From Symsagittifera roscoffensis (taxonomy: Eukaryota; Xenacoelomorpha; Acoela; Convolutidae): DNA of 64,000 nucleotides. Numbering within the stretch: the first letter of the stretch is position 1; the number at the start of each line of letters is the position of its first letter. The stretch covers positions 32,428,318 to 32,492,317 of the forward strand of contig NC_087068.1 in NCBI RefSeq assembly GCF_963678635.1, read 5' to 3'. A program made the position numbers and the translations under genes. Under the pieces are notes generated by a model. It was not told where the DNA came from and did not search any database. It saw only the letters and a list, made by a program, of their open reading frames with translations. Of this stretch, positions 10,918 to 22,357 are shown piece after piece.

Positions 10918-11136
10918 TTATAAATTTAATAGTTGTGTATCAATTCCATCATCTTGAAATTGTCTTTTTGGATAAAAATAACTAAGTCCTTTCTTTGTTT
11001 GCTCATATGTGGCCACCATTTGGCTTACGGTTCTGAATCCTCTATTTGTAGATGTTATGTTGATTGCTTCATCCAGTACTCTCCTGTATTTTGACAGGCA
11101 ACCGTCTCCAAAATCTTCTAGAACTCGCTTTTTCAA
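10918..11136 (-). pseudogene. Polinton DNA polymerase B C-terminal fragment (unit II)
   Basis: Second tandem copy of the 72-codon polymerase C-terminus. It differs from unit I by one residue near the end (Q for K in the last five residues). It is followed at 11,137-11,808 by the same frameshifted upstream segment, which stops abruptly at the junction with the tail of unit III. Confidence 0.75.
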
Positions 11137-12155
11137 ATCTTTGCTACTGAATTTGAATTTATCTGATTTGATATCGTAGCAGCAATGTCTTGCTACACAA
11201 GCAGATCATTCTGTACATCTAATTTCTCATCAGAAAAGTTCCGGCTCCCGTGTATTATGTTTTTATGGCTACTGCAACACGTTCGAGGGAAAAAATTAGA
11301 TTTTACATCCATCTTAAAAAAGTCTCTTTCTTTTTTTCTGCAAGAGCTAAGTAAAGCGAGCCTGTGTCAATCTCTAGATGCAAAACACTGCGAAATAACT
11401 GTTCAATTTTCAGGCTATATCAGCATTCTCTGAGGGTGTTTTAACAACTCGCTCTCGATTGCATAGTTTTTCATGTTGTCTCCAATATGGTTTCTTCCAA
11501 GTTGGGTTTTTTGAAAATTGGAGGAAAGCTGGCATATTTTGATTTTATTTCATCTGGAACAATTAAATCGCACTGAATATAGCCAAAAAAAATCCATCTT
11601 TTGTTTTTGCTAAATTGAAGTCGTTAAAAAGAAGTCTTTTTAGGGAAAGTGGGTTCTGACGTGATTTTTGATCTTTTCATCGGTTAAGAAACTTTCCCAC
11701 CAGTCACGATCCAACGTTTCTTCAACTTTGTATCCGTTCTCTTTTATGTATTCCCGTCTCTCTCTTCTTATTACCTCGTTCATTATCCTGTTCAATAAGG
11801 GACAAGCTTTTATGTACTCACCATAAATTTACCATCCTCGCTGCCAAACTAAGGCTGATCAAACCACTTCTGAAAAGAAGGCAATTTGTGTGTCATTTGC
11901 AAGGCATACATCCACGTCTTAAACAGCGGGCTGCAGAGTAGTAAATTTTACTACGATGAGTCCTCCTGCATCCAATGCAACCCCAACACCTTTTCAAACG
12001 GGTCCACCAACAGACCATCAAGCACAGCTCCCATCACAACTCATAAAGACACATGGCGAGTTACTACCGAATTATACGTACTGCCCAACGCAACACAACC
12101 TAATCCATGCCCCCTGAAATTACTATCAGCTCCTCTGACGCCTAGATACTTATAG

Positions 12156-12880
12156 AGCAATAATTTGATAATAAGGAACTTATTAAACTGTCGTTCATTG
12201 GAAACCAGGCTCCAGAGTTCTAAGCAAGAAGAAGCCCGGTTTCCATTTCATAGAAATACTGAACCAGCAGCTGTTGTCAGTAGTAGATGTTGGAGCTAAA
12301 GTGGGAGGGGGTTCCCTGTAGACTTCTATGTATTAAGATTGGGAATAGAGCATCCGGTCTGCAAGCTATCACTTAAAATAGGGAACAGAGCCTAAAATGT
12401 ATTCAGATAGGGAATAAACTTGATAACGCTTCATGGTTTGTGTGATGGTAAGAAAATGCTAAGAAAAATTGCATTTTTTGGGTTCTGTGTGGAAATGTCA
12501 AGTTTTTTTGCAAAAATTTTGGCTAATATTATCTAATTGATTGTTACAAGTTAGTGGTAAGAGTTTATGGGCAAAAACTTAGATTTTCATTAGAAAAGTT
12601 GAACGTTTTTAAAAAAAAAACTTCAAAACACGATAAGATTTGAGGTATCTCAAACTGTTTATTGTTTTATTAGAAGGTCTTAATTTTTAAAACAGTGCTC
12701 TATCTACCTGAAGCTATGTTGAAACCTAGTGGAACTTCGAACTTGGTATTTTGAGAAAAAATTTAATTACAAAAAAAATATATAAATCACTGCATCGTAT
12801 TTGAAATTTACGCAACTTTATAAAACAAACTAACAAAAAACTGCGTCGTACAAAAACGTAATACCTTGCATCAGTTCTTT
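12156..12880. repeat. Polinton tail, non-coding part (unit III)
   Basis: A diverged version of the tail at 8,012-8,899: the same AATAGAGCATCCGGTCT and AGGGAATA phrases, with many substitutions and a deletion of roughly 100 bp near 12,540. No gene seen. Unit III is clearly older or from a different source copy than units I and II, which are nearly identical to each other. Confidence 0.7.
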
Positions 12881-12889
12881 TCTTTTCAA

Positions 12890-14211
12890 TGGTTTTGTAT
12901 CAATTCCATCATCTTGAAATTGTCATTTTGTATAAAAACAACTAAGTCCTTTCTTTGTTTGCTCATATGTGAACACCATTTGGTTTACGGTTCTGAATCC
13001 TCTATTTGCAAATGTTAGGTTGATTGCTTCATCCAGTACTCTCCTGTATTTTGATATGAGATCGTATCCAAAATCATCTAGAACTCGCTTTTTCAAACCT
13101 TTGCTCCTGAATTTGAATTTATCTTATTTGTTATCGTAGCAGCAATGTCTTGCAACACAAGCAGATCTTTTCTGTACATCTAATTTCTTCTCGGAAAGGT
13201 TCCGGCTCCCGTTTATCATGCTTTTTATGGTTACTGCAACACGTTCGAGGGAAGAAATTAGATTTTGCATCCGCCTTAAAAATGTCTCTTTCTTTTTTTC
13301 TGCAAGAGCTAAGTAAAGCGAATCTGTGTCCATCTCTACATGAAAAACACTGCAAAATAACTGTTCAATTTTTTAGCTTAAAACTAGATATCAGCATTCT
13401 CTGAGGGTGCTTTAACATTTCGCTCTCGATTGCACAGTTTTTCATGTTGTCTCCAATATCGTTTCTTCCAATTTGGGTGTTTTTGAAAATTGGAGGAAAG
13501 CTGGATTATTTTGATTTTGTTTCGTCTGGAACAATTAAGTCGCACTGAACATAGCCAAAAAAAAACCTTTTTTTTTGCTAAATTGAAGCCTGTAGAAAGA
13601 AGTCTTTGTAGAAAAAGTGGGTTTTGACGTAATTTTTGATGTTGTCATTGGTTTTGAAACTTTCCAACCAGTCACACTCCCACGTTTCTTCAACTTTTTA
13701 TCTTTTCTCTTCTATGTATTCCCGTCTCATATCATCCATCTCTCTCTTCTGATTACCTCATTCAATATCCTGTTCAATAAGGGACGAGCTTCTTGACAAG
13801 AACAGAAGTCGTAGAAACATCCCATTACTTCGAAAATTGTATTACCATTATCACAATAAAAGTCCACGTTACAACAGTAAAATTTTTTCTGTTTTCGAGA
13901 TGTGAAAAAGCTCTCAATTTTGGATTCTGGTCTTTGATCCTGGAACAAATACATGAACATATTCTCAAATTTGCTAGATCGGTTATGTCTAGCTTAAGAC
14001 TTCTGCACATCGGTGTCAAACTCCCATCTCGTGTACAGTCCTGCTGGCGTATCTTGACACATTGAGAAAGGATAAAGCTGGCTTGCATCCAACGATCGAT
14101 TTACATATATTTGATGAAATTTTGATAAAACATCAACTAAAACTTTTCGGGTAAGCACAATGGAAGATCCACCATTCATGTCTTCTCTAATTTTTCACAC
14201 AAATCTTTATC
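12890..14211 (-). pseudogene. Polinton DNA polymerase B, motif A to C-terminus, truncated (unit III)
   Basis: Frameshifted polymerase read right to left. Motif A (DASQLYP) is encoded at ~14,069-14,089. A Cys-rich segment follows at 13,727-13,960, then motif C (DTDS, 13,319-13,330), a Cys/His-rich NFFPRTCC region in another frame (13,131-13,355), and the C-terminus (~12,890-13,100). The palm region between motifs A and C is shortened and no motif B (KxxxNSxYG type) is visible. The N-terminal half is missing because homology ends at 14,211. Confidence 0.75.
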
Positions 14212-14649
<438 letters not shown>

Positions 14650-14692
14650 GAAGCTTCTTAGCCAGCTGCTCTCCTAGCTGCAGCACCAAACC

Positions 14693-14708
14693 GGCCTTTT
14701 TAAAGGCC
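14693..14708 (+). promoter_or_regulatory. Histone mRNA 3' stem-loop
   Basis: GGCCTTTTTAAAGGCC forms a perfect 6-bp stem (GGCCTT/AAGGCC) with a 4-nt TTTA loop. It is preceded by ACC and followed by ACCA, matching the SLBP-binding stem-loop of replication-dependent histone mRNAs. It lies 43 nt after the stop codon, a normal distance. An AATAAA follows at 14,712-14,717, which could offer polyadenylation as an alternative. Confidence 0.95.
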
Positions 14709-14717
14709 ACCAATAAA

Positions 14718-14990
14718 TACACCATTTTTTGAAAGATGGTTTGCCTTTAAAATTTGGGTGTTTTTCATAAATATTTGGTATTTCAGTGATTTTTTCAACT
14801 AGGTCTGTATCTGATTCCTGTATGTTATTGATATGTGTAGTGTTTGTTTCAATTCGATTAACATTATGTAGTTTTAGATTTTCTGTTTCTTCAAGTTTCA
14901 TTGTGATTTCCGCTTGCTCTAGTTTGTCTACTAAATTTCGAAAATCTAAATCTGGCTCTCGAATTGAAGAAGGATGAGATGCTCTCTTTT
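14718..14990 (-). pseudogene. Stray Ty3 gag (nucleocapsid N-terminus) fragment
   Basis: A 273-bp piece matches 3,079-3,350 and 20,416-20,690, the start of the nucleocapsid frame and its upstream sequence. It is out of place: it lies beyond the 3' end of pol, where the 3' LTR would be expected. Its 75-codon frame differs from the other two copies at several residues in the first 60 (Q12H, Y13N, S17I, L42P, S55P), while copies A and B are nearly identical to each other, so it derives from a different copy. It abuts the H4 3' end on the left and the integrase frame on the right. Confidence 0.85.
14731..14737 (+). promoter_or_regulatory. Possible histone downstream element inside TE sequence
   Basis: GAAAGAT lies 22 nt after the stem-loop, where the purine-rich element that pairs with U7 snRNA is normally found (GAAAGA-like core). 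Here it is supplied by the antisense strand of the gag fragment that begins at ~14,718. It may be chance: the sequence is identical at the homologous gag position near 3,092. Confidence 0.3.
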
Positions 14991-15782
14991 TTATTGTATT
15001 GTTTTGGTTTGTAGTTTTTTTTTATTTTGTTTTTCAAGGTGAATGTCATTTTGTTCATTTATTTCATTTTCCGTATGTGGGTGATTTTGAATAACTTTTA
15101 AACCTGTGAAAGAATATAATTGAGTTAGTTCGCGTAGTGCGTATTCTTTTGGGTAGTAAGGCAATAGATTGTTTCTATGTTGAACAATTTCTTTTTGGTC
15201 TGAATCGGTGATTTTATATGTTACGTCAGTGGGTTTGGCAATTATTTGGTATGGTCCTTTACGAAGGGGTTGTAATTTTTTAGAAATTCCTTTTTGTGTA
15301 TTAAAATTAGGTTTTAAGACAAATGTTCCAATTTTTAAATCTGAGGGTGGTGTAAAGCGTGAATTTATTTGCTCGTTAATGTTTTGCCTTTGTAACAATT
15401 TTTTTGTTACTCTTTGGTAAATTTCATTGTGTTTTTTATCTCTATTTAAAATCCATTCGGTGTGTGTACCGGAGGCTAATTTAAGGATTTGTGGGTGATG
15501 AAAATGATCTTCATCATGCGCGTGTAAAGGTAGATTATAACAAACTGAGTCTTTATTCGGTTGGCAATGACCTTGTGCATTTTTATGATTGTTTGCTGTA
15601 AACATAATTGGTTTACGTGGCTTTTTATTAAAAACCATTTCGTATGGTGACATTCCTAGAGTTGTCGTAATTTGTGAATTATATGCTAAGGGAAATAATT
15701 TTACATCTGCTGACCATTCTGTGTATCTTGTATCATTTCCATTCATGATACATCTAAGATATTCTTGTAGTGAACGGTTCAT
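14991..15782 (-). pseudogene. Integrase C-terminal part, Ty3 copy B
   Basis: A 263-codon frame. The catalytic Glu of the DDE triad lies just upstream of the first Met (GLVEGMNR, Glu codon 15,786-15,788). Then come the end of the core (SADVKLFPLAYN, TLGMSPYEMVF), a linker, and an SH3-like GPY/F module (LRKGPYQIIAKP) that in this family binds DNA. The frame continues right to a TAA near 15,846 that splits it from the catalytic core. Confidence 0.8.
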
Positions 15783-15845
15783 ACCTTCGACTAAACCGTT
15801 TGTCCAAGGTGCATGAGATGTACGCGGTTTGTGCTTAATGTTATA

Positions 15846-16205
15846 TTAATGACATAGTGTGATGATTTCATTATTTATGAATTCTGTACCGTTGTCTGTA
15901 ACTAAAATTTCGGGTAATCCGAATTTGGCTATCCAATGTTCATAAAGTGTTGTGTAAGCATAATAAGCGTTACAATGTGGTACTGGGTTGAGTGCTACAT
16001 AATATGTAAATGCGTCAACAATTACCATAATATAGGAGTTTCCTTCGGAGGATGGTGAAATTGGTCCTTTTGTATCGAATGAAATACGGTGGTTAAAATA
16101 TAAACTTTGTCCTTTAAAATCTTGTTTTTGTGCTATTTGTTTTTGATTTGGATAAGGTTTATTTAGCTGACATACTATACAATCATTGCATAGTTTTTTA
16201 TCCAA
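15846..16205 (-). pseudogene. Integrase catalytic core, Ty3 copy B
   Basis: A 120-codon segment. It opens with a C-x2-C pair (residues 9 and 12) that completes the HHCC zinc finger. Core Asp44 lies in SFDTKGP, and Asp104 in VTDNGTEF, giving the first two residues of the DD(35)E triad. It overlaps the upstream zinc-finger segment in a different frame by 31 bp (one frameshift) and ends at a TAA before the Glu. All three catalytic residues survive, in two frames. Confidence 0.82.
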
Positions 16206-16531
16206 ATTGATGCATTTGGAAAATAAAAATTTTGTGTAAAATTTGAATATGTTTTCTCTGATCCAGAGTGTCCTTTAATGTTTTGTGTATGTGAAATGTT
16301 AAAAGCTATTAGAATCATACTTAAAGGGAGACAGGGAACTGTAGAATCATTTAAATGATATTCTAGAAGGTCTGTGTTTTCATTAATTGTTGTATTACTA
16401 AATTTTCGAAAATATCGGAGAAGTGTTTTATTTCCTAAAATTGTGGTATCTGCCTTTACGGGCCTAGTTTTGTATTTGTGCCATGATTTTAGTTGTCTAA
16501 TTACTGGGTCAAGATTTTGATATTGTTTCAA
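16175..16531 (-). pseudogene. Integrase N-terminal (zinc-binding) segment, Ty3 copy B
   Basis: 118 codons containing H-x6-H (HTQNIKGHSG), followed by a T-Y-x-N-F-x-x-x-F-Y-F-P stretch, the usual HHCC-domain sequence of Ty3/gypsy integrases. The matching C-x2-C is in the next frame at 16,205. Upstream residues form the RNase H-integrase linker. Confidence 0.7.
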
Positions 16532-16901
16532 GATATTAATTGTAATTTTATCTGTTGGAGGGAGAAAAATGTTTTCAATTTCTAATTTAGATAAAGGAAT
16601 TGTGTCAAGTGGGTCATGGAGGTCAAAAACTTATTTATTGTGTATTTTGAATCAATTTATTTTATCAGTTAAATTTTCTTTTTCAATTAACGGAAAAAAG
16701 TCTTTTTTATGCGAGTGGTGTTTTATTCGTTTTTGTTGGGTGTTGTTTTTTATCCACTGTGAGTATGGAATTGGTTTGAAACTGATGTTCCAAGTAAATC
16801 AACTTCGTAGTGATTATTTTGGCAATCTAAGTAAAGTGGGAAGTGTTGTAGATTATTTATTTGTGATTGTTCAATGTCAGTTTTTACTGCATATTTGCAT
16901 T
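16532..16901 (-). pseudogene. Stop-rich linker between RNase H and integrase, Ty3 copy B
   Basis: 370 bp read on the minus strand give AT-rich, stop-interrupted sequence with no recognisable motif. By position it is the tether between RNase H and the integrase zinc finger. The long plus-strand frame over it (16,569-16,982) is an antisense artefact. Confidence 0.5.
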
Positions 16902-17234
16902 CTAGCCGGGGGGATGTTTCGTCTTTGCAAGGTAAAATTTTATATTTTTAGGTACTTCAACTGTAGTTTTTCGTGTAAGTAATTCAGGTGGTGTATTTCG
17001 ACTTAATGTATCTGGTAATGCAAGACTTTTTCCTGCTGTCCAAACTATATTTAAGTTTGGAAATTTCATTAGTATTAATTGAAATCTATAAACTCGATGA
17101 TTAGGATTTGACTTTTGTGTAAAGAGAAAAATGATTGGTTTATGATCTGTGAATAGAACTGTTGGATGTTTTGATCCAAGTATCAGAAATTCATATTCTG
17201 TAAGTGTATAAATTATAGCTGTACATTCTCTCAT
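16902..17234 (-). pseudogene. RNase H domain, Ty3 copy B
   Basis: 110 codons. The motifs are ECTAIIYTL near the start (RNase H Glu), LFTDHKPIIFL (catalytic Asp), and WTAGKSLALPDTLSR, the conserved terminal block usually 'GKeNvvADaLSR'. In that block Ala-Asp is read as Leu-Pro-Asp. A stop and frame change at 17,234 separate it from RT. It degrades the RNA strand of the RNA:DNA hybrid in the intact family. Confidence 0.8.
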
Positions 17235-17971
17235 TAGAGTTGAGTGAATAATCGGGAATTTGCTGATATAAGGTTCATTTTATTTGTACCACTGTATGAT
17301 TGTAGTAATGCTCCGCCGATGCCAAAATTTGAAGCATCGCACATTGCATAGAATGGTTGATTTGGATCTGGGATTGTGTTTGAAATTTGTTCAGTTAAAA
17401 GCTTTTTAATTTCTTCAAATCGTGTTTGATGTTCAGTGGTCCATTCAAAATTATTTTGTTGTCTGAGGATATTATAGAATGGTCTTAAATATAATTGCAT
17501 TTTGTAAACGTACTTGCTTAAGAAATTTAACATTCCAAGGAATTCTTGGATTTTCTTTTTGTTTGTTGGTGGTTGAAGTTTTTGAATAGCATCAATGCGT
17601 GATTTTAATGGAGTGATTGTGTTTTTTTCTATATTATGTCCTAAAAATTTAACTCGTGTTAAAAAGAAGTGTGATTTATCGGGGGCGGCCTTCAGATTTT
17701 CGTTCTGAAGTATTTTATGATAGTGTTCTAAAACTGTGAACATTTCTTCTTTTGTCTGTGATTGCATAAAAACATCGTCTAAATAGGTGATTGCGTTTTT
17801 CTTAAGTATTAGTGGTCTAAAAATTTTGCTCATAAAAGCTGAAAATGCTGCTGGTCCTATGGATATTCCATAGAATAGACGGTTGAATTCATATTGTTGA
17901 TTTCCAATAACAAATTGTATTAAAAGTCGTGATTGTTCATCTAGTGGCATTTGATTGTATGCACTATCCAT
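17234..17971 (-). pseudogene. Reverse transcriptase palm and thumb, Ty3 copy B
   Basis: 245 codons, full-length counterpart of 1-634. Motifs include DSAYNQMPL (first catalytic Asp), FNRLFYGISIGPAAF, YLDD (17,774-17,785), FLTRVKFLGH and LGMLNFLSKYV, then the connection to RNase H (FYAMCDASNFGIGGALL). It ends at a stop after SRLFTQL. Catalytic residues are present but the N-terminal RT segment is in another frame. Confidence 0.88.
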
Positions 17972-18074
17972 ATCTGCGGTTGTAAAGTATTTTCCGTTTA
18001 TTTTTGTTAAAATTACTTGTATTGGTTCAATAGGCCAATTGCATTTTGATTTGTCTATTAGTGAATTGAGATAT

Positions 18075-18419
18075 CTAGCGTCTAAAACTATTTTTTAATG
18101 ATTCTCCTTTTGCTAGGATTATAACAGGGTTAATAAATGTGTTACCTTTTGGTTGTTCTTCTTTGTTTACTGGTGAGATAATTTTGTATTGTTCTAAAAT
18201 ATCTATTAATCTATTTACCTTATCGTGTAAATGAATTGGTACTTTACTTGCTCTTTGTTTTTTGAAAACTGCGTCAGGTTTTAACGGGAGATGTAGTGAT
18301 GAACTGATTTTCCCAACATCAAATTTTGATGTTGCGTAGACTGTTGAATATTTTAACAGTTGTTTTGCTAGTTTGTCAAATTCGATTTGTGTAATTTGTG
18401 AGTGTTCAAAGTTAAACAT
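18075..18419 (-). pseudogene. RT N-terminal fragment, Ty3 copy B
   Basis: Same 114-residue segment as 738-1082, identical in protein sequence. The frame break to the palm lies between 17,972 and 18,074. Confidence 0.75.
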
Positions 18420-18531
18420 CGTTAAAAATTAATGTTGTTCTTTTGTGTAATTTGTTATATTGAATGTTGGTTTAAAATATGGTGTTTTTGTGAAATAATC
18501 TGTGTTCCTCTTTTCATTGCTTTTATATTTT

Positions 18532-19095
18532 TTATGGATAGTTCCTCGTTAATTGACAAATATCTAATAATTGGAGTATATTATTTACGCGGTATGCTTT
18601 TTCATGTACGGGTGATATTGTAGCGTTTGTTTCGCAATATCCTAAAAGTCCTAAGGGTAATGTTACTTGATACGGTGTATTGTTATACACATGTAGCGAA
18701 ATGATGTCTGAATTCGTATTTTTCAAACATTTTATAGATGAAATCGTGATTTTGAAAAACTTATGAATAGGTTTAAACTCAAACTCTGACATAAAGAGTT
18801 GTTGTTTATTTTGACTTTTATCATATTGGTGAACTTGTTTTATTGAAAACCGTTGTTGGTTATAAATTGGATAAAATTTTGAAAAGAATGGTGGTTGTTT
18901 ATTTAATCTTTGAAAAAATGTTAGAGCTGTATTTTTTGTTTTTGTGTACTTATCTTTGATTAGTATTTTACTATTCAAGATGTTGATTGTTGGTATATAT
19001 TTAGATATAAGTGGTATACCGATGATATTGTATTTAATATCAGTGATATGAAATATTTGTTTAAATGGTTTGTTTAGAATTTTATTTTGCTCCAT
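18532..19095 (-). pseudogene. Protease C-terminus and linker, Ty3 copy B
   Basis: Counterpart of 1,195-1,758 with one residue difference. It contains the IIGIPLIS hydrophobic protease motif and a basic linker. The stops that isolate it from the DSG motif are the same as in copy A. Confidence 0.65.
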
Positions 19096-19221
19096 TGTTC
19101 TTGTGGGGAGGAAGAATAATTGGAATTATCCATAATTTACTAATGTTGATCCTTGTGCTGTTGCTAGTTTACTAGAGGTTGCAAGGGGCTTTACTTTTGG
19201 ATGTAATGTTTTGATTTCATT

Positions 19222-20598
19222 TTATGTGGGAATGTTAATTATGTTTGATTCTACTCCTGAATCAATTAAAAAATCAATTTCAAGATCTGGTGGTTGAAAT
19301 TCTTTGTTTCTTGGACTTTCTAAGAGAAATTTTATTGTCCAATTTTTTTCTCTGGGTTGTTCTTTTTGTATATTTTGATAAATATGATTTGTGTTTAGAC
19401 ATTTTGTTTTGTCATTTTCATTGGGTTTATTTACCGTGTTAATTTCGTTTATTTCTTGTGCCGTTTGTGTAGTATTGATGGGTTCAATATAGTAATTGTG
19501 AAGGAGTTCCAATTGATTTTCATATATATGTGATGCAAAAGGTCGTTCATATATAATAGGTTCGTAGTCGTTTTCGACTGCTATCACATTTACGGAGATG
19601 GTATTTTCTGTATCACTTTCTGTGTTCGATGATCCACAGTTTATTTGATTTAGTTGTAGTTCGTAATTTCCTGTGTCATCAATACCTGGGGGGTCTGATG
19701 TTGTTTCTTCATTTGACTGTACTTGATTAATATGTCTTTGATGTTTTGGTGTACTACTTCTGTATCGATGTTTAGAATTATTATAATGGTTATTATTCCT
19801 ATGTGGTGATTGGGAATAATTTCTATATTGATTATTATAACTTGAATTTCGATTTTGTGAATTATTTCGTGATCTGTTTTGATAATTGTCTTTTGGTCTG
19901 TGATAGTTTGATCTGTTATATGAGTTATTTCTTGATCGATTGTTCGGGTAGTTCTGATTTCGATTGTTCGAATAACTTCTATTTCGATTATGTGAATAGT
20001 TTCTATTACTGTTATATGATGAGTTTCGTGATTGATTATTGGAATAGTGTTTATGTCTTGGGTTTGATTGGGAATTGGATCTAGAAACAAATTGTGTTGC
20101 ATTTGAATTTGATCTCGAATAGTTATTTCGACTATTTGATCGATTATAATGATTTTGTGAAGAATTCTGTGTATTTCTTCGTTCTGGTGATCTTCCTCTA
20201 TAACTTGAGTTATATGGTGATTGATTGGTGTTGTTCGGAAGTGGTTTTCCTGAACTGTTGTTACTGTATACATTTTTGTTTGGTAGATTTTGATCTTTCT
20301 TCATGTATTGATAGAATGATTTATTTGGTTCTTTATACTTTTGAGGTTTGTTTTGGTTATCTTGTTGTTTTTGTCTACATTCGGAAATACTAAGTCCGTA
20401 TCGTCGGCAAAAATTACACCATTTTTTGAAAGATGATTTGCCTTTAAAATTTGGGTGTTTTTCATAAATATTTAGTATTTCAGTGATTTTTTCAACTAGG
20501 TCTGTATCTGATTCCTGTATGTTATTGATATGTGTAGTGTTTGTTTCACTTCGATTAACATATTGTAGTTTTAGATTTTCTGTTTCTTCAAGTTTCAT
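19222..20598 (-). pseudogene. Gag nucleocapsid-like protein with protease active site, Ty3 copy B
   Basis: Counterpart of 1,885-3,261, 458 codons. It shares the C61-C64-L69-C74 degenerate knuckle and the Asn/Ser/Arg/Tyr-rich region. It differs at a few residues, including DSGV for DSGA directly after the protease triad, I/N in the HRxNNH region and E/K changes near the acidic segment. The T8 tract near 20,685 (T7 in copy A) sits at the frame break to capsid. Confidence 0.75.
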
Positions 20599-20711
20599 TG
20601 TGATTTCCGCTTGCTCTAGTTTGTCTACTAGGTTTCGAAAATCTAAATCTGGCTCTCGAATTGAAGAAGGATGAGATGCTCTCTTTTTTTTGCTATTTTC
20701 CTTAATTGAGG

Positions 20712-21800
20712 TTATAAGGTCATCATTAAAATTTCTGTCATTTTTGTGTTTTTATAGTCATGTGTATTTAGTGAATATGCTTTTCGAACTAGTGTTTCGA
20801 TACGTACTGCTAATTGTTTGATGGTTTCATTTGGTAATCTGCGAATTTCATTACATAAAACTCTTTGGTGTTGTTTATTTCTCTCGGATTCAAACGTTTT
20901 TGAAAATTCTTGTGTAAATCTTTTCCAGTCTGGTTTTATTACTATAGGTAAGACTGAAAACCATTTTTGAGCTGCGCCTTCTAAGGTTGTTTGTATCAAC
21001 GCTGTGCGTCTATGTATCCAATTTTGATGTAGTGGTGTATGAATTGGTTCAGGTCCTATATTTAAAATTAAATTTGCTGTTACTGCATTTAAATAATCTT
21101 CTACAGAATATTCAGGGTCTGTTCCTGTGAATACCATTAGTGGTTTATTTGATGTTATTGATGATCCACCCATAAGGTATGGATTCATTGTCATCTGTAG
21201 TGATTCTGCGGCATTTGGCATTTCCGAAAAATTTGAAAGTTGATTTTTTGTCATTTCGTTTTTTTGAAGATAATATGGAAGTGGTATTTCATTTTGCATT
21301 TGAGTTGGTTGATACGAGTTCATAGTCATTGGGTTTTGTGGTTGAATTGGTTGAAAAGATTGTGTATTAGTTGGATTTGGCATATGGATTGGTTGTTGAT
21401 TTCGTGTATCCGTTGGATTTGGAGAAAAAAATCTTTTATATGTATGAGGTCGTCGCGATCCTTGTTTGCGATATCCTTGGGTATATGGTGCAAAAATGTC
21501 TGGTTGTAAATAATCATCATCAGATGATAAGTATTCCGTATGATGAGGTGCTTGCTTTTTATTTTTATTTTGTTGAAAGAATGGGTAATTTTCACTATGA
21601 TCCTGTGGAGGATGTGAATTAGTCCGAAAATTTACTGAGTTGGTTGTTGTCATTGGGTTATCCCAATAGTGAGAACATATATGATTATTATTAGTTTTTC
21701 GTGGTGGATAGTTTGTTTTTGACGAATGTGCATATCTATAATTGTGTTCTGCAAAAGTGTTTCTTGTGAACGTTCTTCGTGGTTTTGATGGTACTGTCAT
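20712..21800 (-). pseudogene. Gag capsid-like domain, Ty3 copy B
   Basis: Counterpart of 3,374-4,462, 362 codons, one residue difference (P for S in the KxDWKRF region). See copy A for domain description. Confidence 0.75.
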
Positions 21801-21871
21801 AGGTCTATATGTTTGATAATCCGTATGTGAATATTTTGGAGCAACCGAAGGTTTAACGGTTGATTGTAAGG

Positions 21872-22357
21872 TTACTTGTGCCAGTGAAATGTTTGTATTT
21901 TTGGTGTTGTTAAATTTGGATGTATTGGTGAAATACTTTGTTGTGTAGTTGTTGGTGTTTGGACGATTTCTTCATTTATGAAGTGTGATGGTGTTTGGAT
22001 ATCTTGTTGTGTAAGATTCCTAGTTCCATTAAGATTTTCATTGTGTATGACGGTCGAATTTAAACTGTTATTTCGCGTATCAGGTAAAAATGTATTGTAG
22101 TTTAATGGTGTTGCATCAATGGTTAGTGGTACTAATTTTACATAATCTCTGTGGTAAGATATTGTACTTATTGCTTGACTTGAGATTGATTGTGGGATAT
22201 TTATAAATGCAGGATGAGACCATTCAGGGTCCCAAACGTAGTCTGACTGTTCTGTAATGGCAGTATCATCATTTGGATTTTGAGGTCTGAAAGTTTTTCT
22301 TGCTTGTGAAATTAAGTATATATTATGTGTGAAATAATCTATTATAAACCATGCCAA
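21872..22357 (-). pseudogene. Gag N-terminal region fragment, Ty3 copy B
   Basis: Counterpart of 4,534-5,019, identical protein sequence, no recognised motif. Confidence 0.55.

Larger units (their letters stand above)
7773..14211 (-). mobile_element. Polinton/Maverick 3' polymerase units in tandem, block 1
   Basis: Three head-to-tail units: unit I ~7,773-9,790, unit II ~9,791-11,808 (both 2,018 bp) and a longer unit III 11,809-14,211. Each holds, on the minus strand, the C-terminal end of a Polinton-type protein-primed DNA polymerase B, followed by ~1.1 kb of downstream tail. Unit III also holds motif A and motif C regions. Units join where polymerase sequence (GGGACAAGCT) runs straight into tail sequence (TTATGTACTCACC). 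Unit III stops at 14,211, where the matching copy at 36,804 continues into the rest of the polymerase. No terminal inverted repeats or integrase, ATPase or capsid genes are visible. Confidence 0.8.

Noticed and set aside
16569-16982. 137-codon plus-strand frame
   Set aside because: Antisense to the Ty3 RNase H-integrase linker; Cys/Phe-rich by composition, no domain.
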